This document shows positions 1 through 12,811 of a stretch of 64,000 nucleotides of DNA, piece by piece. Location: positions 1,342,196 through 1,406,195 of the forward strand of contig SCFE01000093.1 in the NCBI GenBank assembly GCA_004352715.1, given 5' to 3'. Source of the DNA: Hofstenia miamia (Eukaryota > Xenacoelomorpha > Acoela). The position numbers and the translations under genes were made by a program. Under the pieces are notes generated by a model. It saw only the letters and a program-made list of their open reading frames with translations. It did not search any database and had not been told where the DNA came from. Every line of letters starts with the position of its first letter. The stretch's first letter is position 1.

Positions 1-829
1 GCATGACCAAGGAATCTTTATGTTTATTCCCTGTCACCCTATCTGCCTCTGTTCTTTGGTGAATACAAGAATGCCTTTATATTCACATTCTGTTTGACAA
101 AGGAATCTTTATATTTATTCCCTGTTATCACTGATTTTCTAAGAGAGTTTGTGTGATTGTAGCATTTTCGTTCTGCATCCATTCCTTGTGAGCATGCCAT
201 ATGTTCACCATGTGAAATCCTGTATTATCAACAATAGACATTGTTATTTCCATTATAATCCATATCATTGACAGTAACTGTTTCAGTGTTGTTAGCTCCT
301 AAACTATTAGTCCTTACATGTAATACTGAATATATATGTAATGTATCTGTAAGTAATAATAACAAGTAACAATCATGTGCTTAGGTTCTCCATGCACTTC
401 TAATTTAATGGCTTATGCCAAACTGATGTCCTATTAGCAGATAAATCACTCTCATGCAACTCTCAGTGTAATCTGTGGTTAACCTGTGATATTTTCCACA
501 AAGAATTTATTCTCATTGTATATTGAACTAAAATATTTGTAATAATTCCAGTGTAGGCAAATAGAGAATAATTTAACCATTAATTTTAGTTTACCAATTA
601 ACCAGTTATGTATAATGCAATATTTAATAAACTTATAACTGCATCTCTCTCATTTGAACATCAGTGAAGACAAATTCTTCCTTTGAACAGATTGGGCATC
701 AGAGATATAATCAATTGAATTATTACACATTTAGTATATAACAACTGATTCCAATATCAATTGAGTTATGAACATATAATATTTAGCCAGTAAATGCACT
801 TTGGTTGAGGCTTTGATAATCACACTTCT
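1..829. other. No gene recognised; short duplicated segment
   Basis: AT-rich DNA with no coding signal that I can support on either strand. A segment of about 30 bases around GGAATCTTTATNTTTATTCC occurs twice in direct orientation near 5-36 and 95-126, with one or two mismatches, so a local duplication is likely. Confidence 0.5.
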
Positions 830-1273
830 TTAACCCTTTCAAGTCTGAACCTAGGTAATTTAATTTTTATTATAAGAACTGTATGATGCATATTTAGTAG
901 GCTATAATTAAAACCTCAGATGACTTTTTTATGATTTTATAAAAAGCTTCTTTCATAATAATGGTGGGACCTATGTATCCAAAAAGTAAGCGAAGTATTT
1001 TAAAAAATAATGAAACAAAAACAATGCTGATTTTACTTATTATTTGTGTAAATATAAGCAAAATGCATAGAACAAAAATGAACAGGTGCTTACCAAATGG
1101 GATAAATAAACAAATAATGATGTCATGACTATGGAACTGACTCTAGAAACTGCCTCGGTCTCTAAAATGACTAATAGGATGTATTTGAATTGGATATAGG
1201 GATTAATGGTTCCCGTTAGGCTCATGTAAACATAAGTGGGAACTATAGTTCCCGTTCAACTTGAAAGGGTTAA
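830..1273. mobile_element. piggyBac-like MITE with TTAA target duplication
   Basis: The block is bounded by TTAA at 830-833 and again at 1270-1273. Just inside, the left end reads CCCTTTCAAGT and the right end is its reverse complement ACTTGAAAGGG, continued imperfectly (CTGAACC against TGAACGGG). TTAA target duplication and termini beginning CCC are hallmarks of the piggyBac superfamily. At 444 bp with no transposase frame it would be a non-autonomous copy. A short minus-strand frame inside has no family features and I take it as chance. Confidence 0.65.
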
Positions 1274-2982
1274 GATAGGCAGTAACTTATAAACAAATAA
1301 TTAGGTAATAAATATATTGATCAATCAAATTAGGCACCATCTACTTTGATCAGCAACTTCACCACCACCACCATTGCCACATATAAATTTAGCTAAGTTG
1401 CATTTATGCAAAAAATCCAATTAAATAAAGTTAACAAACAACTGAACTTGAATAAACCTTTATTGTTAATGACCTTTAGTAATTCATTATAACAATATCT
1501 GGTATACCATACAAAACTAAAATCACTTACAGGTCTTATTAAAGTTCTCTCTAATCTAATGATCAATATTAATTCAAATTTCTGATTTCTGTTTGGCTCA
1601 TATTGATCAAAAGCCAAGAAATTGACTTTTAGCTGAACTTATATATATACTTATATATATATATATATATATATATAGCTTTTTGAAAGATTGTATTGAA
1701 AATAGATACAGCATTACAATTAATTAACCTTCGAAAGTCTTTCATTTAGATTAAAATTCTTTTCATACCTAACTTTCATGAAATTATAAGGCTAAGAGCC
1801 CATGTGAGCAAAAACTAACTTTCACTGTTTCTTTACCTGGAGCTAAATCTACCGAATCATTTAGATCGTGGAAACTGAAGAGTAGCTGCTTAGGAACGAA
1901 AATAAAAAAGAAAGTGCTCCATAATTTCGTGATGCTTTAAAATTTTGAATATCTTTATAGTTGTTCAAAAAATTTCAAGAACCCTAAAATATTTTATGAA
2001 GTTCTTGAACAGCTTAGAGTTAAGAGGAGTAATCCTATAAAACTTCAAAAGAATAAGAGAGGAATTAAAAAATTGAAACTTATGTTCATTTGTAAGTGAC
2101 AATGGTAAGAGTTCATAGCCAAAGAATTGAAACTATAAACATAGTTTAGAATTCAATAAAGTTGGTATTTCCAACAAATATACACTAGAAAATAAGAAAC
2201 GCAAAATAAATTAAATTAAAACAGAGGAAGGTATTGATGACTCTTAAAGGCTTGATGTTTAAAATTAGGTCAACTCAGTATGCTACAACGATTATGCCCG
2301 TATGATCCTGCATTTGTTGTAGCTAATCGCATTTATTTAATGTCATGATATTTTAAGTTCTACAAGTTTTTGTGGCAATTTGACAGGTATTGATGAAATG
2401 GAATTATTAGAAATCTCTCAAATTGCAAAAATTGGGTTGGGGGTATGAGAAAATACATCACAAAAGACTTCTCTATTTATTAAATTACTATTATATCTTT
2501 CTAAAAAGCAATAAAACCTATCAAGGTTTTTAAATTTAAGTCCGGGCTACACTTAGCTGATTTTATCATGGCAAGGGCGTTGTTATAAATCTTATATGAA
2601 GAGAGGAATTATAATAGAACAAACCGAAGTGCATTATTGAATTATTTTCTAGAACTTCAGTGTAATCGACTAAAATGTCGGATTTTATACTGTATAATTA
2701 TGCGTGTATACCTGCACCCGTTCCCAAACAATATTTACATGGAGCATTGGTCGTTAAGCTAAGTTGTTGCTTGCATTCAAGGGTTGATTTAATGTCTGCC
2801 ACTTCACTGAATACTTATAGTTGAGTTTCTCTGAAACCTTTAGAGAATTATATTATATATCAGTTAAATTCACATGTTTCGTAATTCCAAAAAATAAATA
2901 TATTTCTAAAAATAAATTGAGTGGCACTAATAGCAAAATGAAAATATACAAATTCAAAATTATGAGTACTTAATAGTAACGT
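1274..2982. other. Non-coding stretch with (TA)n microsatellite
   Basis: I see no gene here. A TA run lies at about 1639-1677. At about 1836 on the minus strand a short open stretch ends in a plausible donor (CCAG|GTAAAG), but nothing else supports an exon. The 3' untranslated region of the minus-strand gene ending at 2983 should lie in the upper part of this block. Confidence 0.4.
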
Positions 2983-3169
2983 TTAAATTAGGTATTTTAT
3001 ACATAATGTTAAAAATACTAGAAAAAAAGAAGACAAGTTTCGAGACGTAAAATCACAAACGTCATCAATGTACTTTGCGCCAATGTCAATTTTGGATCTG
3101 ATCTGAGCTGTGTGGTCGGGGCATAGTGTAGCAGCTTCCAAATAGCATTCTTTGGATCGTTTGAACATC
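2983..3169 (-). CDS. Terminal exon of Cys-rich, probably GPI-anchored secreted protein
   Basis: Reads on the minus strand from an acceptor (GTGTTTTAG at 3170-3178) into a frame beginning with one base of a split codon, then MFKRSKECYLEAATLCPD, and stopping at 2983-2985. Three cysteines lie in the ectodomain part. After a small-residue stretch (TSRNLSS) the protein ends in a hydrophobic tail (FFLVFLTLCIKYLI), the layout expected of a GPI-anchor signal with an omega site near the Ser/Asn residues. The split codon (AG + G, Arg) joins in phase with the exon at 7421-7768, across an intron of about 4.25 kb. The Cys spacing recalls the T20D4.11-like (DUF19) or 27-kDa haemolymph glycoprotein folds, but that is inference and no named gene is claimed. 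Confidence 0.6.
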
Positions 3170-4542
3170 CTAAAACACGTTCATCACATTGATTTTAATT
3201 AAAACTACACTGCTAAGATTTCGCCATTAGAGCATTACGTAGTCTATTAAATGATCAATAAGTAATTTTGTTAAAAATAGAGCGATTTAGACGACAGCAT
3301 AGCAAATAATGTGTGTGTATCTAATCAACAGTCATTTTATTTACATAAGTATTTTGTAAAATACATGTTGTTTCACAGGAATACTGATTTTGAAGTAAGA
3401 TCAATTTTCTAAAACTGTTACATGGTCCAATTGTTTCCAGAATATTATTTATGAATCAATATTTTAAACTTATTATCTAAGCTAAGCTGTCCATGGCCTT
3501 AGAAACTAGAATCAACGAGAAAAAGCCATTTCGGAATTTGATAAAGTTTCTACGCTTGATTTTCACTGCTGAATCAGGAACATTATCCTGAAACGTTTTG
3601 TGATAGTAAATGAATTTCGCGTTATCAGTTTCTAGGAACTGGTTCGATTTGATTACAATAAATTGTAGGGCTATGCCCATTAATAAGGGATGTGTTGCTA
3701 AAAAATTTACATATTCTTAAGCAACTTGCTATAAGCCCAGCAAATATTTTAAATAAATGCTTCAGCGACTGATCCACAAAATAAAAAAATATATTTTTCA
3801 CATTTTATTAAAATATCAAAACTTTAACAGTGAATTGAAAATAATATATAATTTGTTCAATTCTATTCTTTGAGCGTTTATTTCTCTAAATATACAAATT
3901 TTTGTAAAAACCTATCAATGAACACAAATAAATCTTATTCTAATTTTTAATGCTTAGATGGCATGAACGTATGACAAGTATGATCAAATATAGCAAAGAT
4001 GACATGTACAAGTATAATTATAGCAAAACAATTTTTTATTTAGTGTTCCTGTAACTACTAATAATAATTTACTTAGATCACGATTTCCAGTTCCATTATG
4101 GTATTTTTTAATAAAAATATATGCACTAGTAAGCGAAATATGAATGCAAAATTCAATTAGTGTGACTGCATTTTATCACATAAAATTTATTTATTAGACA
4201 AACAAGCGTAACTTGCTGCTTTAAGTTTATGTTTACTATCACACAATTATAAGAGCGTTGTTCGACATTGCTATGTGTAAAAATTATGTTGTTCAAAGTG
4301 CATTTTAAACAGATTTTTGGGGTTGGGCAATAGACATTAGAGTTAAGGTTAGAGTTAAGGGACTTTTTTTTTTTACAGAATTCGTACGTAAATAACCATT
4401 GGGGTTGTCATTGTTCATGGCGAAATTGGTCGACATATATTTATAATGTTTGTATTCCAGAATCCTTCCCATTTTTTTGCTTAACTCTGCGTTTGGCTTT
4501 GCGCTTTAGAGTTATAATAACGATATATATATATATATATAT
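3170..4542. other. Intron of the minus-strand gene; no other gene
   Basis: AT-rich intronic DNA with no coding signal. A short tract near 4320-4365 contains GTTAGAGTTAAGG-type repeats, too brief and irregular to call telomeric. A TA run begins at about 4523. Confidence 0.4.
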
Positions 4543-5240
4543 AAATTTGCGGTTAAGGTTTTACGTTTTATTCTTCATAGCAGAAATGTAAGTGGGCGGG
4601 CAGCTTAGGGCTGAAATTTTTGAAAAATAAACCTGTTTAGGGCCAAAATTTCATGAAAATTGAGGAGAAGTCATCTGGATCCGGGTTCGGTTGAGCTATT
4701 GAACTTTTGAAAAGTGCCTGCAATTCGAATTTTAAGTTTTAAAACTATGCATATTTTGTAAATCATTATTTTTTAGTGATAGAAATGTGTTCAATATTTT
4801 TATTTAGGGCCGTTTTAGTGCCGAAAATTATTTCTTAGGGCTAAAATAGAACTTATATTAATTCAAATGATATATATATATATATATATATAAATTTGCG
4901 GTTAAGGTTTTACGTTTTATTCTTCATAGCAGAAATGTAAGTGGGCGGGCAGCTTAGGGCTGAAATTTTTGAAAAATAAACCTGTTTAGGGCCAAAATTT
5001 CATGAAAATTGAGGAGAAGTCATCTGGATCCGGGTTCGGTTGAGCTATTGAACTTTTGAAAAGTGCCTGCAATTCGAATTTTAAGTTTTAAAACTATGCA
5101 TATTTTGTAAATCATTATTTTTTAGTGATAGAAATGTGTTCAATATTTTTATTTAGGGCCGTTTTAGTGCCGAAAATTATTTCTTAGGGCTAAAATAGAA
5201 CTTATATTAATTCAAATGATATATATATATATATATATAT
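4543..5240 (+). repeat. 349-bp tandem duplication flanked by TA runs
   Basis: Two head-to-tail copies with a period of 349 bp. AAATTTGCGGTTAAGG begins at 4543 and again at 4892, and CTAAAATAGAACTT at 4841 and again at 5190. As far as I can follow by eye the copies are identical, and each ends in a (TA)n run. There is no convincing frame. The near-identity means a very recent duplication, a tandem of a short mobile unit, or an assembly duplication across the TA run. Confidence 0.85.
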
Positions 5241-7420
5241 ATTTCGCTTTTTATGTTTCCCTTTACGCATATTCTAGCTAATTTTTGACTTTTTAGAACA
5301 GATTTTATATTTGCAACGTTTTCTTACTCATAAAAATTCAACTTTAATAAAATCATATTTTCTGCCAGGTAACCTGCACAACTAACACGTTTCCTCGCAA
5401 TTTTTCGTTTCCATTAACTTCACAACTTATTGCAATCTTCCCAATTAACATTTCTCTTCTTTTAAATAAGTGTATAACCTCAAATTTTCGAATTTTCTCA
5501 CCTAGTAATTTGTAAATGTGTACTTTAATGTTGTAATTAGACTACCATTCCTTACTTTGACTGAATTGGGAATATTTAAATTTGATTTTGATAGCACTGT
5601 GATGCACAAAAACGATTAGATAAACAAGATAAATACACACAGGCCGCTGAATTTAATTATATATCGAAATATCTCATATATTGTAAATATAATTGAATAG
5701 GAACAATATGTTGATGATTATTACAAATTCTATATTAGAAACTTTCAATAAACTACTTATTCTTAATTTGTAAAATCATGCCCAATACATTGAACTATAA
5801 AAATGACAAAAAATATCACAGTCTTCTGCAATACATGAATACATTAACAATGAATTAATAATAATACAAGAATGAGTATTTTTCTATTATATTTCTACAG
5901 TCAGCATGAGCTATACTAAAACATAATTGAAATATAGAATTAAAAAAAAAAAAAGTAATATGTTGGCATAGTTTCATTAAAATTTAGAAAAAAACGTAAA
6001 AATTAATGCTAGATTGTGATTGATTTAAATCATTTGAACTAAGACATTTAATATTCATTCAATTTCAATCAATGAACTTCCTGGCCTAACACTCGAAAAG
6101 TGTAATTGCGAGATAATTTTTGACCCGACCCAGGTGCCAACGCATTTCTGGGACTGGTCATACATGCTGGCAGCTGAAAAAATAATTAAGGAACTATGTA
6201 CATTGTTATTTCATGGATCCTGCAAGGCACCGGTTGCAGGATTGTACCATGCGCATTCAGGCAAAATATATGAGGGTACGGTACACAATCTAATTGCTTT
6301 AATTGTTTTTATAATACCAATCCTAACTTGTTCAATGATTGATAGAAATGACATTCCACCAGATGTTCTCACTTAGAAAATCACGGTTTCAATGGATAGA
6401 AAGGGAATTGACATTTAATCGGAGTTCCCAGGCAAAAATCAAGTGTCACAAATGCATCCTAACTCATCCTATTGATGTCGCAGGTGTCTCATATCCTAGT
6501 GAGACGCTTTTAGGATGCTGATGTTCTGCAGATGTCTCATTAGGTTATCGCTGATGGATCTCATGAAATTACATTGAGATGCCATTTTAGAATTAATTTA
6601 TAATTCAGCAATATAAGAAGTAAGAATAATTGAAATGTTTACCTTAAATTTATTATTGCCAAAATTATGACAAAATTGCTAAAGAATATATAGGATGTTT
6701 AAAAGCTATCGATCATACTGAATAAATTAATAATTACATGTCTTGTAATGTAATGTATTATCAATATTAGCAGTATTGTATTATTATGTGATATTTTTGA
6801 CCATGCATATTATATTGCGTGTGTTCAATTGATTTGCTGTATGCATTGTTATATGCATCTGTGCAAAACAACTGGGTCTGCAGAATCTCATGGGGCCTAT
6901 TTTAATGCTATACATTTGTAGTTTATTCATTGCTATTTAATAAATTTGCTAATGATGAACTGTTATATGCAGTTAAAACGCACTCACATAGTGTATTTTG
7001 TTGTTATAAATGACGTTGCTGTGCCGGTCATTCTGGTTGCTCTAGTAATATTTCTAAAATTTGAACAATATATTATCCGGTATCTGGCAGTCAAATTATC
7101 CGGTATATTCAATTCACTATCCAGCTACCATCCCTAATTCCTAGACTAAACAATTAAAAACGTCCAATTTAAACCCAAAAATAGGCTTGCATACATTCAA
7201 TGCAAATTATCCCATTACACAATTTGCTGTTTCACTTTATCCATAGCTGAATTTTTTAGTCTTTTAAAACACCGCACTATGAGTAAATAAAACGATTTTA
7301 AAACACTTTATGCTAATTTCAATTAACGATGAATAGGGCATAAGGCACTATCAACACACATTTTAGAAAAATACGTTTAGAAATGGGTAATATGAATTTT
7401 AATTTTAAAATGTTACTTAC
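5241..7420. other. Intron; no gene recognised
   Basis: Plus-strand open stretches near 6134-6521 have no recognisable domain. A short perfect hairpin (GTCTCA, 8-base loop, TGAGAC) lies at about 6487-6506 in a locally less AT-rich patch. Nothing else stands out. Confidence 0.35.
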
Positions 7421-7768
7421 CTGCAGTAATCTCCAAAGAAATCAAGTGCGCTGCCGTACTCTTTACGAATGTTGGTCACGTTCAAATGGCACGACTTCCA
7501 ACGTGTTTCGATATCTCCATTGGCATTACAACTGGCAACCTCATCTGGAATGACCTTGTCTTTATTGTGCTCATAATCCGATCGTAGGACTACATCAGAA
7601 ATTCCAGCCATGTAATACATATTTGGCATTCTTGCTGTGCAGAGAGTTTCGAAAGTAATTTCTGCCAAAGTTGCTTGTAATGTGTAGTCTGCTCCATCGA
7701 AGCATTTCTTAAGTAAAGAATTTACACAACCCGGGTCTGATTGAAGGAATTGCTCTTTCAATATTGTT
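7421..7768 (-). CDS. Internal exon of the Cys-rich secreted protein gene
   Basis: On the minus strand an acceptor (CCTTATTTTAG ending at 7769) opens a 348-base exon that closes at a strong donor (TGCAG|GTAAGT at 7420/7421). It starts with one base completing a codon, then runs open and ends two bases into an Arg codon that the exon at 2983-3169 completes. It encodes about 115 residues with six cysteines (for example DPGCVNSLLKKCFDG, ETLCTAR, EVASC, RWKSCHLNV, DFFGDYC) and one N-glycosylation sequon (NVT), as in an extracellular disulphide-rich domain. The exon upstream of it was not found: it needs an exon ending two bases into a codon, which the exon at 12699-12811 does not provide. Confidence 0.65.
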
Positions 7769-10700
7769 CTAAAATAAGGTATCGTTTGGATTAAGGGAAT
7801 TCGAAATTTATTTTAAAAAATAAGTCCTACATCTTTTTTGAACTGGGTATAGCTTATTATAACAATAAACAATGAGCTCCTAATGTATGAGATAATCATC
7901 AGCAGGGTTATTAATAATCCTGTGGAAGGATCATACTGTTTTCTGCTAGATAAGTTGGGACATCACCAGTAATAATTCGTTTACAATATTACTAGAAATC
8001 TGCTAGTTGCATTCGAATAAAAATGATTCTACACTTTCTGGTAATTGTTACTGTATGTTAATGATGTAATCATTAGGCTGTTAAAATAAAATTTTGCTTT
8101 CATTGTACTAATTAAATCACAAAACACTAATTTATTCTATCAATTATCTTAGAACTATTGCAGTGCGTTTGCAAAAAGCTAGATTCATTGTGTTAAACTT
8201 TCATAAGGTAATAAAAATATTACGAGCAGAGTCTGCTTGGATTAGGTGCCTTATCTTTTTCAGCATCATATTTATCTGCGAAGTTTCGGTAGCAGGATTT
8301 GGTAATGGGGTAATTTTCTTTGTTAAATAAGCATTCTTTAAAATTTTTGATCCCCAAGCAACCTAAAAATAGTTGTAAAAATCACCAGTCAGAGTTGGAA
8401 GTGATCCACTTTTTCTCGGGCCATGACCAACCGGATCGGACTGCCTATTATCTAAGCTCCCAAAACCTGGACCGGGGTGGGTCTTAATTTCAATCAATTG
8501 CGGTGATTTGCGGGGTAAATATATTATTGGTTTTACAAACAGCTGAATATTTGTGAAATTTAGTGTTGTAATTCAGTAAGAAAAATAAATTTATTATTGT
8601 ATTGTAATTCGTAAATACCACCATGTATGTCAGTTTTATTTTTAAGATACTAATTTTGAAGAGTTAGTAAACGTCATTGCGATTTCGGCTTTTGCAAAAT
8701 GCAGCAAAAAGGATCTTGTCTGTGTTTTGTCTGTGTTTAGAGACTTTTCAGAAACAATGGACTGATTTTATCAAAACCTCCGGAAAGATAATGCCCAGTG
8801 TCATCCAATCCGTGGTTCATATAAGAAATTGCAATCATATGCAAAATTTAATGAAAAGACTGCCAATTATTCCATGTGACTCAGTTGTATATTTAGATGA
8901 GCATTTTTGCAAGAACGATTCTGACTAAGAATATCATTGCTTATTATTATATACCTATCATTATTATCACTATTTTGATTATTATTATTTTTTCTTATAC
9001 ACTATTAGACAATTAAATTTTATTAATTTAAATTAATGCCAATTGGTCCATTTTTATAGTACTTCTCAAAAAAATGTTCTCCAATTTTTCGATTTGCTAC
9101 ACCAAAAGTAAGTATGTTAAAAACTTCGAATAAAATCTACACAGTGAAATTGAAATACTAAAGTTGAAATTTAGAAAAGTATGTATTACTATGTATTGTA
9201 AAACTTGAAAATGCGTTTGTTACTTTTCAACATATTGTTTATAACTTATATAGCATTCAGTGCATTTACGTTGATTTGCATGCACTGTTGCATGAGTCAG
9301 TTTTTTCTGCTCATCTTTGACTCAAGCCCTGTCCAGCTCATGTTGATCTCTAGTCTGTCTAGACTCCCCACCTGGGGTTTGAAATGCAGGTCTCAAAATA
9401 TATGTTTCTAAAAACAATAGGGCTAAGGTGTTAAGTTATTACTACGAATACGAAGGTAAAGAATATTAAACATACAACAACGTAGCTGTGAGTTGCAAGA
9501 TCATAGACTACATTTTAGTATATAATTGTGGATTTATCATTTAGAGAATTGTGGTGCGTTCTATTCTAGATAGGGTGCATTTAAAAAATTTAGCACTTCA
9601 TTTTAGTAGTCTACTATCTAAAAATTTTAATAACTAGTGTGCCCTGCTACATATCTCTGAATAAGGCTAGGCCTTCCTGAAATATTTGTCTCATTATTTC
9701 AATTGCTTACACTGGCGTATAAAATGGCAACAGTAGAACGTTTATCAATATATATGACTGTTATAAACGATATCAAGATAGAGAAGACAATTTTAGTAGA
9801 ACACATTCAAACTAGTATAGGTTTTTCCGTCATGATATTAGTAAGCATTACAAACCCATCTATTCCAGTGAAACTAAGCTTTTGAACAAAATCTGTTCTC
9901 TAATTGACACATCTCGAAAAGTGGAAAAAATCTTTTTGAAAGACTTTGAGAGCATATAGAAGTTATATACAAGCATTTGACGTTCATCACCGTTTTTGTG
10001 AAATAAGTATATGTTTGTGTTTATATGTATTTTATCAATTATTGCGTGTATATCGTTTATCGCAAACATTTGTTGGCTCGTATATACTCGTGTAATTAGT
10101 AACTCATTTCATTATTCCTCACGGTTAAAAAATAATTTATTAATTCAACAATATTTCAAAATTTTTATATCCAAACAAATTGCTATTTAACCTATTCAGG
10201 ATGGACATTTGCATTTGAGCTATTTCAAATATATTGACTGGGGTAAAACTAATTTATCTAGTGGTTCCTACACGCATATTTTTCATTCAAACATTTAAAT
10301 ACAGAATTTTACAGCAAATTTGCAAAATTCAGGGTAAGGAACGTTTGACAGAATGATTAAAATGAGCTAAAATTTTAAGAAAAAATTTAAAAATATATTT
10401 GTTTTTTTGAAAAAGCGTTTATTGCAAAATATTCCCGTCTCAAATTTCACATAAACTAAAATATGACAGGTGAGATAAAATTATCTCATGCCATCCAAAA
10501 GAAGGCTAGCAAGTGATTTTAGGTACTAAAAGAAGAAGGGAAAAAATTCAGTAATGTTTTCATAACATAAACGAAAAATATTTGATAATATTATTGTAAG
10601 TTCTAAAAATTGTAGTTGTTTATTGTTACTGGATTAAATATTTTTTATTTTTATTTGCCTATAGGCAATCATCAGTGAAATCGGCAACATAAACTGATTT

Positions 10701-11217
10701 TTTCCTGAATTAGTTTTGTTTAGTTTGAGTGTATTCAACCTCTAACTACATTAATCTTTTTGTGTACCGTGAAAGTATCCAAAAACGTTTCTGTATGTAC
10801 ATATGAGAGTGAAATTCGTGTATTTTTTCGGTAATCGTTTATCGTTAAGAATACACTGGTTAAGTAGTATGGGTGATCAAAATTTTCTTGAGAGGAAGAT
10901 ATCTATAGACCCTTTATCAATTGAATACATCATTTTAACAGTGATTTGAGAGGAGGAAAATTAGCCCAATATCTTTAAATGTAAAAAATCACGAAAAAGC
11001 ATGTTGGTGCTAGAAACATGAGATATCATCAATTGTTTTGAAATTTGCTAAGATACTCTTGGATCATTATTTTTCCTCCAGTTCAATTTTGCTTAAGTTG
11101 TGGAAGAAGTGCAAACTTCTACGCAATCGATATTTTATTGGAAAAATGTCTTTTCTATTATATATAATAAATAATAAAATATATATAATAAATGTCTTTT
11201 ATATATATATATATATT
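7769..11217. other. Intronic stretch; no supported exon
   Basis: At least one exon of the minus-strand gene should lie between here and 12698, but I could not identify it. A plus-strand open stretch of 83 codons at 8677-8928 is unusually rich in ordinary-looking codons and Cys, but has no splice sites or domain I recognise. A locally CG-richer patch lies at about 8400-8510. Confidence 0.35.
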
Positions 11218-11560
11218 ATGAAAGATTTATTCAGCAAACATGTTTCGCTACATACGTATAGCTTCGTCAGTGCATATAGAGTATAGAGGGAAAGTTTAGA
11301 AAAGTTTAAGAATGCTAACATGGTTTAATTGTCTATTTAAAAGTTTTTTACGTTGTTGTTTTATTAATAATGCTTCAGTGATCTTGGTATGTTTGTTCTT
11401 TGTTAATATTTTAAAATGATCTTTTGTTGCTTGGTGATGATGTAAGTAAATTTCTGATGTTAGGTGACCTCTTAGGTGTTCTTTAATTCTAATTTCCAAA
11501 TGTCTTCTTGTCTCCCCGATGTATGAGGCGTTACACTCATCACAAGAATATTTATAAACA
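11218..11560 (-). pseudogene. Penelope-like element fragment with GIY-YIG endonuclease
   Basis: A minus-strand frame from about 11560 down to 11296 contains YKYSCDECNASYIGETRRH followed by an RIKEHL stretch. This is the Cys-containing start and GIY-YIG-type nuclease core found at the C-terminus of Penelope-like reverse transcriptases. Only the tail is present: the reverse transcriptase is absent, and a (TA)n run with one undetermined base cuts the 5' side. Downstream on the same strand, at about 11280-11218, the sequence CTGACGAAGCTATACG...GCGAAACATG resembles the end regions of Penelope-like elements. I infer a 5'-truncated copy. It lies within the introns of the minus-strand gene, in the same orientation. 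Confidence 0.6.
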
Positions 11561-11561
11561 N

Positions 11562-11600
<39 letters not shown>
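11561..11600. repeat. (TA)n microsatellite with one undetermined base
   Basis: A single n at 11561 is followed by an uninterrupted TA run of about 39 bases. Apparent Tyr-Ile repeat frames crossing it on both strands are artefacts of the dinucleotide. Confidence 0.9.
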
Positions 11601-11603
<3 letters not shown>

Positions 11604-12698
11604 CTTCAATTACCAAGTAGTAAGCTCAAACAAAATAACGTAGTTGAAGAAAAATATTTCGCCGTTTTCTATTTCGTCGTTATTCAGTTAAAAAGTTCTT
11701 TTGCAAATTTGAAAGATTTGATAGCGTAAATATAGCAGAACAATGCTTATCAATTTAGAACATTCTTAAATGATTAGAATACAATAGTTTGATAAGAAAT
11801 GAGATGCATTAAAAATGAGATGCAAGTGAACAATTTTCTAATCAATAATCCATATTTCTTAAAAATTATATCAGCCTTGATTGCGTATATCTAACCTTAT
11901 TCTTGGCTTATTTATCGTCTCAAATTAGTGAGAATAGATTCGCATGTTTAACTTTGGTAAATAAAGCCATCTGTGGGCAGAAAGCATGTAAAAGGTCAAA
12001 AGGCATTGATTATATTTGATGATGGTAAACTCTCTCACTTGATATGCTAAGGCACTCAACATTTGATATCTCGACAATGAAAAACAATACTTTGAATAAT
12101 AGTGACCACATCCAATGGCAAAGACGTGTTTATACCCAATCTTCGGCTCGACTCATAAAATCGTTGAATGAGGCTCGTTTTATCTCGGTATTTTTTTAAA
12201 AATATTTTGCTCAAAGAATTTTTTACATAGCTCTTCCTATTATTTAATAAACATTTCTTAAATAAGATTATAGGAAAGGCATACTGACTGCAAAAAATAA
12301 GAAAAATCTCCATAATCAAATTAATAAGCAGAACAATAAACTTCATTTGCCTAAAATAGGCTCGTTTTGGGCTCGTTGTATATCAAATACTGTGCTCAAG
12401 CGCGGCTCGGCTCGGTAGAAGCTCAGCTCGTTGACAAGTCTGAATCTAAATTTACAATATTTGCTCTACACTGGTTTTGTACATGAAAGTGTGTTATTCG
12501 CTGAAAGTGACACACAACTTAAATACTTTCAATATGTCTTAAAGATAGAGAGACCTCAAATCTCAGAATGAGAAAATTAGTTAAAATAATATAGATTTAA
12601 TGGAAAAAAAACTATTAAAATTAACCTATTAGTAGCATTGTAGGCCTTAAGCAGGGGGTTTATAATTTACGTACTAAAGTGAAAACCAAAGCGATTAC
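11601..12698. other. Intronic stretch with CG-rich GGCTCG blocks
   Basis: No exon recognised. Between about 12140 and 12440 the AT-rich background is broken by repeated GGCTCG/AGCTCG words, densest at 12360-12435. Such words occur near the ends of some hAT-superfamily elements, but I could not find matching inverted termini or a target duplication. Confidence 0.3.
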
Positions 12699-12811
12699 AA
12701 ATTCACCCATGCATGCAGTAAAACCTCTGCAATTTTCCGCTTCTTCTACACCCTGATAGTATTTTACTGATTCTGTCATTGCATAGTTGATAAACAACTG
12801 CCAGTAATCAC
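12699..12811 (-). CDS. Second coding exon of the Cys-rich secreted protein gene
   Basis: Too short for ordinary ORF detection. On the minus strand an acceptor (GTCGAGCAG at 12812-12820) is followed by GT, which completes the Cys codon left open by the exon at 13429-13480, then DYWQLFINYAMTESV and on to ENCRGFTACMGEF. The phase match and the cysteines support it. The 3' end is uncertain: TTT|GTAATC at 12698/12699 is a weak donor. A better donor (TAC|GTAAAT) about 26 bases further on would add a hydrophobic stretch and leave one base of a codon. Neither gives the phase needed to join 7421-7768 directly, so another exon is expected. Confidence 0.55.

Noticed and set aside
1826-1870. Minus-strand exon ending in CCAG|GTAAAG
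   Set aside because: A good donor, but the open stretch is short, there is no acceptor in phase, and it lies beyond the stop of the minus-strand gene.
4320-4365. Interstitial telomere repeat
   Set aside because: Only a few irregular GTTAGAGTTAAGG words, not a regular array.
8677-8928. Host exon on the plus strand
   Set aside because: It is open for 83 codons, but no splice sites, domain or partner exon could be supported.
11508-11729. Tyr-Ile repeat proteins
   Set aside because: Translation of (TA)n microsatellites. The same applies to similar frames at other TA runs.
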